Below are positions 8,863 to 18,759 of a stretch of 64,000 nucleotides of DNA, in pieces. The stretch comes from CADEDV01 sp048498035 (lineage in GTDB: Bacteria > Bacteroidota > Bacteroidia > Chitinophagales > Chitinophagaceae), in assembly GCA_048498035.1 (NCBI GenBank), contig JBEHYT010000003.1:1-64000 (forward strand). The letters are read 5' to 3'. Positions within the stretch are counted from its first letter, which is position 1, and each line of letters begins with the position of its first letter. Made by a program: the position numbers and the translations under genes. The notes under the pieces were generated by a model, which was not told the origin of the DNA, did not search any database, and saw only the letters and a list, made by a program, of their open reading frames with translations.

Positions 8863-11673
8863 ATGAGAAAGTTTTACCTGCTGCTTATCATCCTTGGATC
8901 TGCAATTGTGGGCTACGCCCAAAAAGGTTCTGTTAAAGGAATTGTCTACGACTCACTGGCGAAACAGCCGGTGCCCGGCGCCACCATCTCTGTTATGGAC
9001 CAAAAAGACTCCTCCTTGGTAACCTTTTCAATGTCAGGCGATAATGGTCGATTTGAACTCCACGGACTTCCTAATGGTAATTTTCGACTGTTGATTACGC
9101 ATGTCAATTATCACAACAGCAGTACGGCGTTTTCTATTACCGACCAGCAGCGGGAGATCGATTTTGGAGAACTGGGCATCGCAGACCGCAATAAGGTGCT
9201 GGATGAAGTGGTGGTAACCAGTGAGGCGCCTCCCATTACAATGGTGGGTGATACAATCCAGTACAACGCAGGGTCTTTCAAAACTGTTCCCAATGCCAAC
9301 GTGGAGCAACTCCTGAAAAAATTGCCGGGAGTTAAGGTAGATAAAGATGGAACCGTGCGGGCCCAGGGCGAAAAAGTTTCGCGCGTGCTGGTAGACGGCA
9401 AGGAATTTTTTGGCAACGATCCCAAAATTGCCACCCGCAACCTGCCGGCCGATGCGGTAGATAAAGTACAGGTTTACGATAAACAAAGCGACCAGGCTCA
9501 ACTTACCGGTTTTGATGATGGGAACTACGAAAAGACCATCAATCTGAAACTAAAAAAAGATCGCAAAAAAGGGCTCTTCGGAAAAGTTTCCGCCGGTGCC
9601 GGTACGGATGAGCGCTACGAAGGCAGGTTTAATGTTAATTCCTTTAAAGGAGCGCGGCAGTTATCTGCTATCGGAATGGGCAATAATACCAACGCCGAAG
9701 GCTTTTCGTTCATGGATATCCTGAACTTTAGCGGTGCATTGAACCAGATGCGACAGGCTGGTGGCGGAGGCAACATCAGCATTTCCCTGAGTGATGATGA
9801 TGCGGCTGCAATTGGCCTGAACCTGAATGGCAACAGCGGAATAAACACAACCTGGGCCGGGGGGATCAATTATAATAATATCATCGGTAGTAAACTGGAT
9901 TTGCAAAGCAACTATTTCTACAATCGCTTTAACCCGGTGGTTAAAAGTCATTTATTGCGGCAAAACATCGTGCCTGGAGGCAATACATTTTATACGGAAG
10001 ATGGCTATTCAGACAACCTCAGCAACAGCCATCGTGCCAACTTCAATGCGCTTGTACAAATAGACTCCTCAAGTTCTATACGCATCCAGCCGGCATTTAG
10101 CTACCAGCATAGCCGGAATATCACCAACAAAGCATATTCAACCAGCAATGACGCAGGCGATTTTGTCAATAGCGGGTTCAGCGATAATGTTTCACACCGG
10201 GAAGGATATAATTTTAGCAATAGCATTTTTTACCGGAAAAAATTCAAACACAGGGGAAGAACGCTTTCATTACTGTTGAATACGTCGTTGAACAATAACG
10301 ATGGGGACGGAAGTCAATATGCCGTTACCAATTATTATACCGCAGGATCTGTCTATCGCAGGGATACCATCAACCAGCACAATGATAATAGCAGCGACCT
10401 GCGTGGCTACAGTGCAAGAGCAACGTACACTGAGCCGCTCTGGAAGCGAACGCTACTTGAATTTAGCGCCGGATATAGCTTTACTAAAAATACGTCTGAT
10501 AAAACTACTTACGACTACAACCAGGGTTCTGGTAAGTTTGACCAGCTCAACAGTTTGCTGAGTAATAATTACCAGAATGAATACAGCTATACAAATGCCG
10601 GGTTGCGAATGCGAAAAGTGGGAAAGAAATACAACTATTCATTGGGTGCCACCTGGCAGCGCGCAGAACTGACAGGAAAAATAATCAGTGATGTAAAAGA
10701 CAGCGTCATATCGAAGCAATTTGTCAATATTCTTCCTAACGCTACATTCCGGTATAACTTTACCCGGTATAAAAATCTTTCGTTTTACTATAGCGCAACT
10801 ACCAATCAGCCATCGGCGTCGCAATTGCAACCGGTGCCTGACAACAGTAACCCATTGTATGTGAAACTGGGTAACCCGGATTTGAAACAGGAATTTACAC
10901 ATGCCGTTCGAACCAATCTTTCTCTTGTCAATCCATTTAAAAATCGGAATTTCTTTTTTAACCTGAATGGCCAGCTTACACAAAATAAAATTGTCAATTT
11001 TGATAGTCTTGATCTTACCACCGGTATCCGGAAAACAAAACCTGTAAATGTAAACGGCGTATATAATTTTAACCTAAGTATGAGTTATAACATGCCGCTC
11101 CGTTTCCTGAAAGGCGGACTGGAATTAGGCAGTTCTGTAGGCACCGGAAAATCCAGGCAGTTTGTAAATCTTGCTAGCAACACTATCCATACCTGGTCGG
11201 CTGGGCCGTTTACGCGAATTACGTCAAACCCAACAGACAAGCTGAGTATGGAAATTGGCGCTAATTATTCTTTTAACCGCACGCATTATTCACTTTCTTC
11301 CGGCCGCAATGCGCAATATCTTTCCCAGGAGTATAGTGCATCTGTTGAGTGGCAGCTTCCGGCCAGTTTTACCCTGGCCACCGACTTCAGTTATTTCCTG
11401 AACAGCCAGCGTGCGGAAGGATTTAATACCAATGTACCTATCTGGAATGCAAGTATCAGCAAGCAGTTCCTGAAATACAGTCGCGGAGAGATAAAGCTGG
11501 CGGCTACCGACTTGCTGAATCGCAACACGGGCATCAGCCGTACCACGAATCAGAATTACATTGAAGATAAACAGGTAAATATCTTACGTCGCTTCTTCCT
11601 TCTCAGCTTTACTTACAGCTTAACCAAAAGCGGCTTAAATACGGGAAATGGGATGGTGCTGAAAGTACGGTAA
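8863..11673 (+). CDS. Outer-membrane beta-barrel protein, paralogue of the 5002 gene
   Basis: 936 residues: signal peptide ending G-Y-A-Q, carboxypeptidase-regulatory-like domain (about 20-105), plug-like segment carrying R-V-L-V-D-G-K-E-F-F-G-N-D-P, then a ~700-residue barrel. The domain order and many motifs (T-N-Q-P-S-A-S-Q-L-Q, N-P-D-L-K-Q-E-F) match the gene at 5002, but the glycine-rich loop differs (G-G-G-G-N-I-S-I-S-L). Family members are outer-membrane proteins of unknown cargo, without an obvious SusD partner here. A weak -7-like TACTTTCG lies about 30 bp upstream. Function beyond outer-membrane transport or signalling is not assignable. Confidence 0.9.
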   Translation: MRKFYLLLIILGSAIVGYAQKGSVKGIVYDSLAKQPVPGATISVMDQKDSSLVTFSMSGDNGRFELHGLPNGNFRLLITHVNYHNSSTAFSITDQQREIDFGELGIADRNKVLDEVVVTSEAPPITMVGDTIQYNAGSFKTVPNANVEQLLKKLPGVKVDKDGTVRAQGEKVSRVLVDGKEFFGNDPKIATRNLPADAVDKVQVYDKQSDQAQLTGFDDGNYEKTINLKLKKDRKKGLFGKVSAGAGTDERYEGRFNVNSFKGARQLSAIGMGNNTNAEGFSFMDILNFSGALNQMRQAGGGGNISISLSDDDAAAIGLNLNGNSGINTTWAGGINYNNIIGSKLDLQSNYFYNRFNPVVKSHLLRQNIVPGGNTFYTEDGYSDNLSNSHRANFNALVQIDSSSSIRIQPAFSYQHSRNITNKAYSTSNDAGDFVNSGFSDNVSHREGYNFSNSIFYRKKFKHRGRTLSLLLNTSLNNNDGDGSQYAVTNYYTAGSVYRRDTINQHNDNSSDLRGYSARATYTEPLWKRTLLEFSAGYSFTKNTSDKTTYDYNQGSGKFDQLNSLLSNNYQNEYSYTNAGLRMRKVGKKYNYSLGATWQRAELTGKIISDVKDSVISKQFVNILPNATFRYNFTRYKNLSFYYSATTNQPSASQLQPVPDNSNPLYVKLGNPDLKQEFTHAVRTNLSLVNPFKNRNFFFNLNGQLTQNKIVNFDSLDLTTGIRKTKPVNVNGVYNFNLSMSYNMPLRFLKGGLELGSSVGTGKSRQFVNLASNTIHTWSAGPFTRITSNPTDKLSMEIGANYSFNRTHYSLSSGRNAQYLSQEYSASVEWQLPASFTLATDFSYFLNSQRAEGFNTNVPIWNASISKQFLKYSRGEIKLAATDLLNRNTGISRTTNQNYIEDKQVNILRRFFLLSFTYSLTKSGLNTGNGMVLKVR

Positions 11674-11674
11674 A

Positions 11675-12370
11675 TACAAATGTGCTAATTAATTCGATAA
11701 TTCGGTGATTCGCTGATTCGACAATGTAGGAAAATGTGTTAACGTGATTAATGTGAAAATGAAGCCCTGAGAACCTTTCACCGTTTTTTGCACTTTTAAT
11801 TTTTATTTTTTCACCTTCTCTTGCGTCCGTTGCGATACCGCATTTATGAAGGACTATTTTTTGTAACGCAATGAACGCAGAGATCTCGCAAAGGCCGCGA
11901 TAAAAATTCATTGACGCAGTATTTCATTCTCTTGTTCGAAAGCAACGATAATTTCGGTTGTGCAAGAAAATTTTTCCCGGACTATTGATTCGCTGATTCT
12001 ACAATAGAGTACAAATGTGCTAATGTGGAAATGTGATGATGTGGAAATTAATTCGATAATTCGCTGATTCGATAACGGAATGCAAATGTGAAAATGATGA
12101 TGACTGTATCATCGAATTGACGAATCGACGAATCACTGAATTGACTTGTATTTATTCTACCAGTTGCGGTGGAGGCGCCTTCTTTTTGTGCGGTTCCGCG
12201 CAGCGGAATGGCGAACTGGTTGACAATTAACAGCAAAAAAAATGAACAACTAAAAATGAGTTGGTAACGTGAAACAATGATACAGGTATGTGAAAGTGAT
12301 TAATGCGAAAACGATTGTTCATGCATGACAAATCATTGCTGAATTATCGAATCGTCGAATTAAAGAATTG
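11675..12370. repeat. Cluster of ATTCG-rich dispersed repeats in an 835-bp gene-free gap
   Basis: The gap 11674-12508 holds several degenerate units built from AATTCG(A/C)TAATTCG and ATTCGCTGATTCG, preceded by CAAATGTGCTAATT. Copies lie at 11675-11730, 11985-12080 and, reversed, 12095-12145 and 12335-12370. The same units recur at 32352-32460 and 39239-39315. Their partly self-complementary make-up and confinement to intergenic space suggest a small non-coding repeat family. No gene is visible in the gap. Confidence 0.8.
11741..11901 (-). repeat. Dispersed ~165-bp repeat, copy 1 (inverted relative to copy at 32956)
   Basis: Read on the minus strand, this segment contains GCGGCCTTTGCGAGATCTCT, then a TTCATTGCGTTAC core, AATAGTCCTTCATAAAT and GAAAGGTTCTCAGGG in the same order as 32956-33120 on the plus strand. 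Only scattered mismatches separate them. It carries no open frame of note. Confidence 0.85.
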
Positions 12371-12427
12371 TTTTCAATAATCTTTTCTCCGTCACTCTTA
12401 GGTTTTAAGTATTCATTTTTAACTGTC

Positions 12428-12461
12428 AAAAAAAATGCCACCAGGCTTACGCCCGATGGCA
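12428..12461 (-). terminator. Rho-independent terminator of the GLPGLI gene
   Basis: On the minus strand an eleven-bp stem (TGCCATCGGGC with GCCTGGTGGCA, two G-T pairs) closes a GTAA tetraloop and is followed by eight T. It lies 47 bp beyond the stop at 12509. Confidence 0.9.
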
Positions 12462-12508
12462 AAATTTGTTTTTCATGACCATCCCTTTCAGCCCAACAGG
12501 CAAGAAGG

Positions 12509-13330
12509 TTAACCTGAAACGATGATGCGCCGGCTACCAGGACCGCCCTGGTTCATATTGTTCTTTTGCATTTGTTCCAGCATCTTATCCCGCGCGGCTT
12601 TAAACTCGTCGGCGGTATAGTGTTTTTTCCCGGTTGGTTCTTTAATCTTGTCTACATCAACCTGGTCGGTAATTGCGGTAGCTTTAAACACCTGGCGACC
12701 ATTGTTAATGTCCAGTTCCAATACCAGGCCCGGAAGTTGTCCCTGGTATTCTGCAGGTCCGGCAGCAACGGGGATATCGGTAGCAAACCAGGCGATGATT
12801 GTTGATGTATCCGTTACTTCCTTTCGTTCCATTTTGCCGTTTTCCATCGTCATTCTCGTTCGCTGCGAGATATTAGTGGCAACTGCTTTCATGCAATTGT
12901 GATCCAGTATTGTTTTAGTTTCCCCGGTCATCTTCCATTTCATCGCATGAATGCTGTCGTCTACAATAACGGTTTTATCCATCAGGTCGCGCTTGTCTAC
13001 CGTTATTCCTTTGTCGAAGTTGTGGTAGGAGACATCGGTGGCGCCGGGCGTTGAAAACCGGATCTGCATTCCTCGTCCGTCGTTTTCTGTGGAGAAATTA
13101 TCGTCGACAGGTTGCTCAACTGCCTGCCAAAGTGATTGATTATTCCCAAAGCGAAGCTCAAACTTATCGGTCCGTGATTTGGGGATCATTTGTTGCATTT
13201 GATCAGACATTCCCTGGAAGGAGATTTGCATCTGGATGGTTCGGTCATAATTTACGAGGCCCTGTTTTTGCTGGGCTGCCACTGCCAATGCAGCAAAAAG
13301 GATGCTGCCGGTTGCGACTATCTTTTTCAT
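12509..13330 (-). CDS. GLPGLI family secreted protein
   Basis: 273 residues. The signal peptide M-K-K-I-V-A-T-G-S-I-L-F-A-A-L-A ends near V-A-A-Q-Q. The family hallmark is seen as G-Q-L-P-G-L-V-L-E-L, followed by N-N-G-R-Q; the C-terminus is basic, then Met/Asn/Gln-rich (K-M-L-E-Q-M-Q-K-N-N-M-N-Q). GLPGLI proteins are common periplasmic or surface proteins of Bacteroidota with no established activity. I prefer ATG 13330, which opens the signal peptide, over ATG 13345 six codons less one upstream. It is divergent from the two-component system at 13457, and a role in the same envelope response is possible but unproven. Confidence 0.85.
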   Translation of the reverse strand: MKKIVATGSILFAALAVAAQQKQGLVNYDRTIQMQISFQGMSDQMQQMIPKSRTDKFELRFGNNQSLWQAVEQPVDDNFSTENDGRGMQIRFSTPGATDVSYHNFDKGITVDKRDLMDKTVIVDDSIHAMKWKMTGETKTILDHNCMKAVATNISQRTRMTMENGKMERKEVTDTSTIIAWFATDIPVAAGPAEYQGQLPGLVLELDINNGRQVFKATAITDQVDVDKIKEPTGKKHYTADEFKAARDKMLEQMQKNNMNQGGPGSRRIIVSG

Positions 13331-13345
13331 AACGTTGATTTTCAT

Positions 13346-13353
13346 CAAAGCTA
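13346..13353 (-). promoter_or_regulatory. -7 box for the GLPGLI gene
   Basis: Minus-strand TAGCTTTG matches TAnnTTTG and sits about 16 bp before the chosen start, implying a very short leader. No TTG box is found at the usual spacing. Confidence 0.45.
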
Positions 13354-13440
13354 ATCGGCCAGGCAGCTAAAGGAGGTTAAGCCACCTTGCATTAAGGTTA
13401 ATAAACGTTAACGAAGCGTTTCCAGACCGGTTCAAATAGG

Positions 13441-13448
13441 TATTTTTG
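13441..13448 (+). promoter_or_regulatory. -7 box for the histidine kinase/response regulator operon
   Basis: TATTTTTG fits TAnnTTTG exactly, 8 bp before the kinase ATG, so the message would be nearly leaderless. The -33 position holds TTT rather than TTG. Confidence 0.45.
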
Positions 13449-13456
13449 ACAGATCA

Positions 13457-15160
13457 ATGAAGAAGTTGCGCGGATCCATATTACTGATGGTAGTTGCGAT
13501 ACTCGGCATTACGGGTTTTCAACTTTACTGGTTGAAAAACAACTACGACCGGGAGCGGGAAAATCTCCAGCTTCAAACGCACCAGGCCTTTCGGCAAACG
13601 GTAACGCAATTGCAGGCCAGTAAACTACGTGTAGACAGCTCCATGCTCCGCGGCGATTCTTCGTTCCGATTGCCAGATATTTTTCTCCGCAATCCTGCCG
13701 GTAAACAATCGGGAAAAGCGAGGGTGGTAACCCGGGAACCTGTTATTTCTGTGTTGAGCCTGCTGCAGGAAAAGGTGCGTGATTCGCTCCGGGCGTTTAA
13801 AAAAACAGCCAACACCATTATGATCCGGGTGTCGTCAGATTCTGCCATTTCAAAAATGATGGTAGATTCCGTTTTGTGGCAGCGGAATGATCCGGGTCAT
13901 CGTCTTGATTCACTTATAGCAGACCCCAATTCCATTCGCGAAGTTCATATCACCCGCGGCGGAGCGCATAGCGACGATAAAATGATCGCTATCGGTATGG
14001 CAGATAAAAATCCTGCAGGTGGAAATGACGGTTCACAGGCACGCGTACGGACGAAGAGCGCTGAGGTTCGGACTGATGGTAAAAGTGCCCCGGATGATTC
14101 GTTGCGATTTAGTATTAAAGGCACAATAAACGGTCCCATGAATGTATTTCGGATCCTGTACGATGTGGATTCCCTCTATATTCGCGATTCCGTTCGTGTA
14201 AATGAAATTGACAGCGCATACGCCCGCCGGCTGAAGGATGAGAAACTGGATGTAGGATTTTCTGTAATCCGGATCGATAGTTCGAAGACAGTTCCGGATG
14301 ATGCCGTGACGATTGGATTTTCACAACCCACATCATTTACATTTGCACTCACCAATACGTTTGGTTACTATTTTCAACAGCTAAAGCTTCCAATCTTGTT
14401 CTCTTTGCTATTGGTGGGCATTACGCTGTTTTCATTTATTACCCTTTATCGAAATATGCTGCGGCAACAACGCCTGTCGCAACTGAAGAATGATTTTATC
14501 AGCAATATCACACATGAGCTTAAAACACCTATCGCCACAGTAGGCGTTGCCATTGAGGCGCTTCGGAATTTCAATGCCATTCATGATCAGCAACGCACCG
14601 AAGAATATCTTTCTATTTCTCAAAATGAATTGCAACGGCTGAACCTGCTGGTGGATAAAGTGCTGAAATTGTCGATGTTTGAAAAGAAAGATGTCGAATT
14701 ACGATTTGAAGCGGTTGATCTGTCAGGCGTAGTCCAGGAAGTAGTAACCTCCATGCGTTTGCAACTGGAGAAGTACCATGCTACGTTAAACATGGATGCG
14801 CCGGAAGGAATGATGGTTAGCGGTGACAGGCTCCATTTATTGAGCGTGGTTTTTAACCTGGTAGATAATGCGTTGAAATATGGCGGCGCTGCGCCGCAAA
14901 TACGGATTGGAGTAACGCGGGAAAATCAACAGGTAAGGCTTGAAATAGCGGATAACGGCCTTGGTATAGCTCCGGAATACCGGGAAAAGGTGTTTGAAAA
15001 ATTTTTCCGCGTGCCGCAAGGAAACCAGCATAACGCAAAGGGATATGGCCTGGGTTTGAGTTATGTAGCCCACGTGGTGGCAATGCACCGGGGCTCCATC
15101 CGGGTTGAAAGTGAACCGGGTAAAGGCACTACCTTTATCGTTCAACTACCACAATCATAA
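13457..15160 (+). CDS. Membrane sensor histidine kinase
   Basis: 567 residues. TM1 lies at about 7-25, a large Ser/Asp-rich periplasmic region follows, TM2 is at about 310-330, and then come the kinase core HisKA and HATPase_c. The phospho-acceptor is H353 in I-T-H-E-L-K-T-P-I-A-T. The N box appears as F-N-L-V-D-N-A-L-K-Y, the G1 box as D-N-G-L-G-I, and the F/G2 region as E-K-F-F-R-V-P, then G-Y-G-L-G-L-S-Y. It should autophosphorylate in response to an envelope signal and pass phosphate to the regulator two bases downstream. The signal is unknown. Confidence 0.95.
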   Translation: MKKLRGSILLMVVAILGITGFQLYWLKNNYDRERENLQLQTHQAFRQTVTQLQASKLRVDSSMLRGDSSFRLPDIFLRNPAGKQSGKARVVTREPVISVLSLLQEKVRDSLRAFKKTANTIMIRVSSDSAISKMMVDSVLWQRNDPGHRLDSLIADPNSIREVHITRGGAHSDDKMIAIGMADKNPAGGNDGSQARVRTKSAEVRTDGKSAPDDSLRFSIKGTINGPMNVFRILYDVDSLYIRDSVRVNEIDSAYARRLKDEKLDVGFSVIRIDSSKTVPDDAVTIGFSQPTSFTFALTNTFGYYFQQLKLPILFSLLLVGITLFSFITLYRNMLRQQRLSQLKNDFISNITHELKTPIATVGVAIEALRNFNAIHDQQRTEEYLSISQNELQRLNLLVDKVLKLSMFEKKDVELRFEAVDLSGVVQEVVTSMRLQLEKYHATLNMDAPEGMMVSGDRLHLLSVVFNLVDNALKYGGAAPQIRIGVTRENQQVRLEIADNGLGIAPEYREKVFEKFFRVPQGNQHNAKGYGLGLSYVAHVVAMHRGSIRVESEPGKGTTFIVQLPQS

Positions 15161-15162
15161 CT

Positions 15163-15849
15163 ATGAGCGTTCCACGGGTTTTATATGTTGAAGACGAACT
15201 CTTTCTTGGTAAAATTGTACGTGAATCGCTGGAAAGCCGCGGCTTCCAGGTAACGATGGAAAGTGACGGTGCAAAAGTTACTGCCCTTTTCCAGGAATTG
15301 AAACCGGATATCTGCGTGCTGGACGTAATGCTGCCCAATAAAGACGGGTTTACCATTGCCGACGAAATCCGTGAACTTGACCCGGTTGTTCCTATTCTCT
15401 TTTTAACGGCAAAAACTCAGACAGAAGACGTCCTGAAAGGGTTTTCTTCAGGCGGTAACGATTATATCCGTAAACCCTTTAGTATGGAGGAGTTGATTGT
15501 GCGGATTCAAAACCTGCTACGTACAACCCACGATCAACCCCGGTCCGTTGCTGATACCGTCCGGATTGGACAATACCAGTTCCAGGTAAACCGGCAATTG
15601 CTGCAATATAATGGGCAAGACAGGAAATTATCATACCGGGAGAGCGAACTGTTGAAGCTGCTGTATGAAAATCGGGATAAGATCATTGATCGTAAGGATA
15701 TCCTGAACCTGCTTTGGGGCAGCGATTCTTTTTTCAATAGCAGAAACCTGGATGTTTACATTACAAAACTGCGTGGGTATTTAAAAGAAGATCCCTCCAT
15801 AGAGATCATTACCATCAAGGGAATCGGCTACCGGTTTGTGGTGAGCTAA
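15163..15849 (+). CDS. OmpR-family response regulator
   Basis: 228 residues: a receiver domain with acidic pair E10/D11, phospho-acceptor D54 (C-V-L-D-V-M-L-P), T82 and K104, then a winged-helix DNA-binding domain ending I-K-G-I-G-Y-R-F-V. It lies two bases after the kinase stop, so the two are co-transcribed and almost certainly partners. Target genes are not visible, though the divergent GLPGLI gene and the following AsmA-like gene are candidates by position. Confidence 0.95.
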   Translation: MSVPRVLYVEDELFLGKIVRESLESRGFQVTMESDGAKVTALFQELKPDICVLDVMLPNKDGFTIADEIRELDPVVPILFLTAKTQTEDVLKGFSSGGNDYIRKPFSMEELIVRIQNLLRTTHDQPRSVADTVRIGQYQFQVNRQLLQYNGQDRKLSYRESELLKLLYENRDKIIDRKDILNLLWGSDSFFNSRNLDVYITKLRGYLKEDPSIEIITIKGIGYRFVVS

Positions 15850-15900
15850 CCTCTTCTCCAGATTGGCACAGAATTATAACCGTTAAGGGAAATAATTACT

Positions 15901-17622
15901 ATGGCCACCCCCCGGAAACGTCATCGCGTGTTAAAATGGATACTTATTTCCCTGTTCATCCTCATTGTGTTGGCGGGGATAGGATTCCAGGTTTTTATCA
16001 CCCGGTATCTTCCACCCATGGTGCGGGAGCGGCTTGCAGACGTGATCGTAAAAGGGTCCGACAGCCTGTATCGCTTCGATATGGGGAAATTTAAGGTCAG
16101 TTTTTGGGGAGGTTCTGTCCATATTTCCGATCTGACCATCAGTATCGATAGCGCGCGATACCAACGATTAAGGGAAAAAAATAACCTGCCTCCTATCACC
16201 TTCCTGCTCAACCTGCAGGAAGCAAAAATTGAAGGGGTGGGTGTTTGGTCACTTATTCTTCGCAAGAAAATAAATGTGGATGTGATCAGTTTTCGCCAGG
16301 CCAACCTGGATATGGCCCGGCATTTCCGAAACGCTGTGGATCTTCCCCAAACAGGCGAGCCACTCTGGAAAGCCATTCAGCCAGACATTCGATCTATTGC
16401 CGTACGGTTGGTGCGTTGCGACAGCCTGAATGTTAGTTATCAAAATGTTGACAGTGCGTCTACGTTCTTCTGGAAATTTGACAAGTGTAATGCCAGGATT
16501 TATGATATCCTGGTAGATAGCGCCTCTGCAAACGATTCGTCAAGAATGTTATTTGCGAAAAACCTCGCGATTTCCATGAAGAATATGAAAATGGAAACGC
16601 CGGATGGTTTATACGGACTGGGAGCCGGCAGTCTTCACTACTCATCAGCTGCAAGAGCATTGGATGTAGCCGATTTCGAATTTAAGCCGATTTTGAGTGA
16701 AGTTCAGTTTATGCGCCATTTTGGATACCAGCATGAAATATACCGGTTAAAAATGCCAGCGATCACTATCCGCAATTTCGATGTGCCGCAATGGATCAAT
16801 TTCAACCGGCTCTGTGCCGATTCCATTCACCTGGATGCGCCGGTGATAAAAGTGTCGATGAACAGGAATATAAAGCCTAATCCCTATTCCAAAAAAGGAA
16901 AATACCCGCAGCAATTATTACAACATGCGCCTTTTACTATTCGTATCCGGGAACTGGCGGCCAATAACGCTACGGTTACTTACGACGAAACAAACAATGT
17001 TACCGGCATGACCGGACATCTTGCGTTTCCGAATGTGAATGGAACCATTCGAAACATTACCAACGATACCATGTGGATTGCGAAGTCGGATCAGTGTGTA
17101 GCAGATGTGCATGGCGGCGTGATGAAGACCGGTCGGCTGCAGGCACGCTTTATTTTTAATCTAAAGGACCCCGCAGGTGCATTCAGCGTTCGCTCCACCA
17201 TTACAAACCTGGATGCCGCCCAGTTGCAGCCACTCGCGCTGGCGATGACGGCAACCGATCTGCAATCTTTTGATATGCATCGCCTGGAATATTCCATTGA
17301 TGGAAATGAAACAGTAGGACATGGCTCGCTGCGTCTCCTCTATGATAATATGGATATCCTGTTGAATAAAGTGGAGGATGATAAATCGCTCAACAAGCGG
17401 GGCTTCCTTTCTTTTCTTGCCAATCGCCTGGTGATTTATAAAAGCAATCCGCAAAATGGCGATGACGAGCGTACAGCCAATAACGTGGCCGCCACTCGTG
17501 AATCAACCAAGTCGTTCTTTAATTTTATCTGGAAAACACTATACACCTGCGCGGGCGAAGTGGTCTTGCGTCCTATTGCACTACGTAAAATTGAAAAGAA
17601 AAAAGCACGTGCAAACAAATAA
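15901..17622 (+). CDS. AsmA-like membrane-anchored protein
   Basis: 573 residues. A basic N-terminus (M-A-T-P-R-K-R-H-R) leads into one transmembrane helix (about 12-32); the remainder is a long, beta-rich periplasmic body with repeated D/N-rich strands. The opening F-D-M-G-K-F-K-V and S-F-W-G-G-S-V-H-I-S resembles AsmA/DUF748-type proteins, which act in the envelope and may help move lipids between membranes. A GGGA-type ribosome binding site precedes ATG 15901, 51 bp after the response regulator, so it may belong to that operon. Assignment to the AsmA group is by overall architecture, not a diagnostic motif. Confidence 0.65.
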   Translation: MATPRKRHRVLKWILISLFILIVLAGIGFQVFITRYLPPMVRERLADVIVKGSDSLYRFDMGKFKVSFWGGSVHISDLTISIDSARYQRLREKNNLPPITFLLNLQEAKIEGVGVWSLILRKKINVDVISFRQANLDMARHFRNAVDLPQTGEPLWKAIQPDIRSIAVRLVRCDSLNVSYQNVDSASTFFWKFDKCNARIYDILVDSASANDSSRMLFAKNLAISMKNMKMETPDGLYGLGAGSLHYSSAARALDVADFEFKPILSEVQFMRHFGYQHEIYRLKMPAITIRNFDVPQWINFNRLCADSIHLDAPVIKVSMNRNIKPNPYSKKGKYPQQLLQHAPFTIRIRELAANNATVTYDETNNVTGMTGHLAFPNVNGTIRNITNDTMWIAKSDQCVADVHGGVMKTGRLQARFIFNLKDPAGAFSVRSTITNLDAAQLQPLALAMTATDLQSFDMHRLEYSIDGNETVGHGSLRLLYDNMDILLNKVEDDKSLNKRGFLSFLANRLVIYKSNPQNGDDERTANNVAATRESTKSFFNFIWKTLYTCAGEVVLRPIALRKIEKKKARANK

Positions 17623-17664
17623 TACAGACCTTTGCTGCAACAGCATCATCGCTGCGCGGAAATT

Positions 17665-18759
17665 ATGAGTATAGCATATCTGCCCGAAAAGATTTTTACC
17701 GGATCTGAATGGTTAACCGGCCATGCCGTTTTGGTAGAAGGAGGCTATATACAGGATCTCGTGCCTGCGTCTGAACTCCCCTCCCATTTCAGACCCGAAC
17801 GCCTGGAGGGCGCCCTGTTAGTGCCTGCTTTTATCGATTTACAAGTTTATGGCGCAGCAGGAAAATTGTTTTCGGTATTTACGGAACCAGCTGCGCTGGA
17901 AGTGTTGGTGCAGGAAGCGGCACGCAGCGGCACCGCGTACAGTTTACCTACGCTGGCTACCAATACGAAAGAAGTTTTTTACCAAGCGATAGATGCCACA
18001 CGACACTATCTTTCCGCAGGCGGAAAAGGTATTTTAGGTCTGCACCTGGAAGGTCCCTGGATCAATCCCCTGAAGCGCGGGGCACATATTGAAAGCCTTA
18101 TCCATCCACCCGATGAAAAAGAGGTTCAGGAATTGCTGGACTACGGAGAAGGAGTTATCCGTATGATAACGCTGGCCCCGGAAGTGTGTAACGCAAAGCT
18201 GGTGCAACTGATCCGAAGCCGGGGAATCGTTGTTTCTGCGGGCCACAGCAATGCCTCGTTGCAACAGGCTGTTGCTGGCTTTGACGCAGGCATCACCGCT
18301 GTTACGCACCTGTTTAATGCTATGAGTCCGCTGGGACATCGGGCGCCCGGACTTGTTGGCGCGGCAATGACCGACGTTCGATCGAATGCCAGCATAATTC
18401 CTGATGGTTATCATGTTGATTTTACCGCGGTGCGGGTTGCGATGGCTGCAATGAAAGAGCGGTTGTTTGTAATTACTGATGCTGTAACGGAAACCTCATC
18501 GGGACCTTATCAACACTACCGGAACGGCGATAAATTTGAAGCCGCGGGCATACTGAGCGGATCTGCATTAACGATGGAAAAAGCGGTCAAAAATCTTGTG
18601 CAGTATTGCGGAGCCGCAGTAGAAGATGCTTTACGGATGTGCAGCCTGTATCCTTCAAGAGTAATAGGCATGGAGCATGAACTTGGTCAGATCAGGGCAG
18701 GTTTTCGCGCTTCAATGGTGGCCCTGGAACCGGATCTTTCTGTTCGGAAACTGGTGTAG
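17665..18759 (+). CDS. nagA: N-acetylglucosamine-6-phosphate deacetylase
   Basis: 364 residues of the amidohydrolase superfamily; it removes acetate from GlcNAc-6-phosphate, feeding amino sugars from cell-wall recycling or chitin use into metabolism. Visible motifs: G-L-H-L-E-G-P-W-I-N with the metal-binding Glu, S-A-G-H-S-N-A, V-T-H-L-F-N-A-M-S-P, and F-V-I-T-D-A-V with the catalytic Asp. Length fits the family, though it is on the short side. ATG 17665 is preferred to an in-frame TTG at 17632. No nagB or sugar transporter adjoins. Its last 68 bp overlap the 3' end of the convergent gene at 18692. Confidence 0.9.
   Translation: MSIAYLPEKIFTGSEWLTGHAVLVEGGYIQDLVPASELPSHFRPERLEGALLVPAFIDLQVYGAAGKLFSVFTEPAALEVLVQEAARSGTAYSLPTLATNTKEVFYQAIDATRHYLSAGGKGILGLHLEGPWINPLKRGAHIESLIHPPDEKEVQELLDYGEGVIRMITLAPEVCNAKLVQLIRSRGIVVSAGHSNASLQQAVAGFDAGITAVTHLFNAMSPLGHRAPGLVGAAMTDVRSNASIIPDGYHVDFTAVRVAMAAMKERLFVITDAVTETSSGPYQHYRNGDKFEAAGILSGSALTMEKAVKNLVQYCGAAVEDALRMCSLYPSRVIGMEHELGQIRAGFRASMVALEPDLSVRKLV

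Noticed and set aside
11674..12508. CRISPR array
   Set aside because: The short repeats are degenerate, irregularly spaced and in both orientations, without unique spacers or cas genes.
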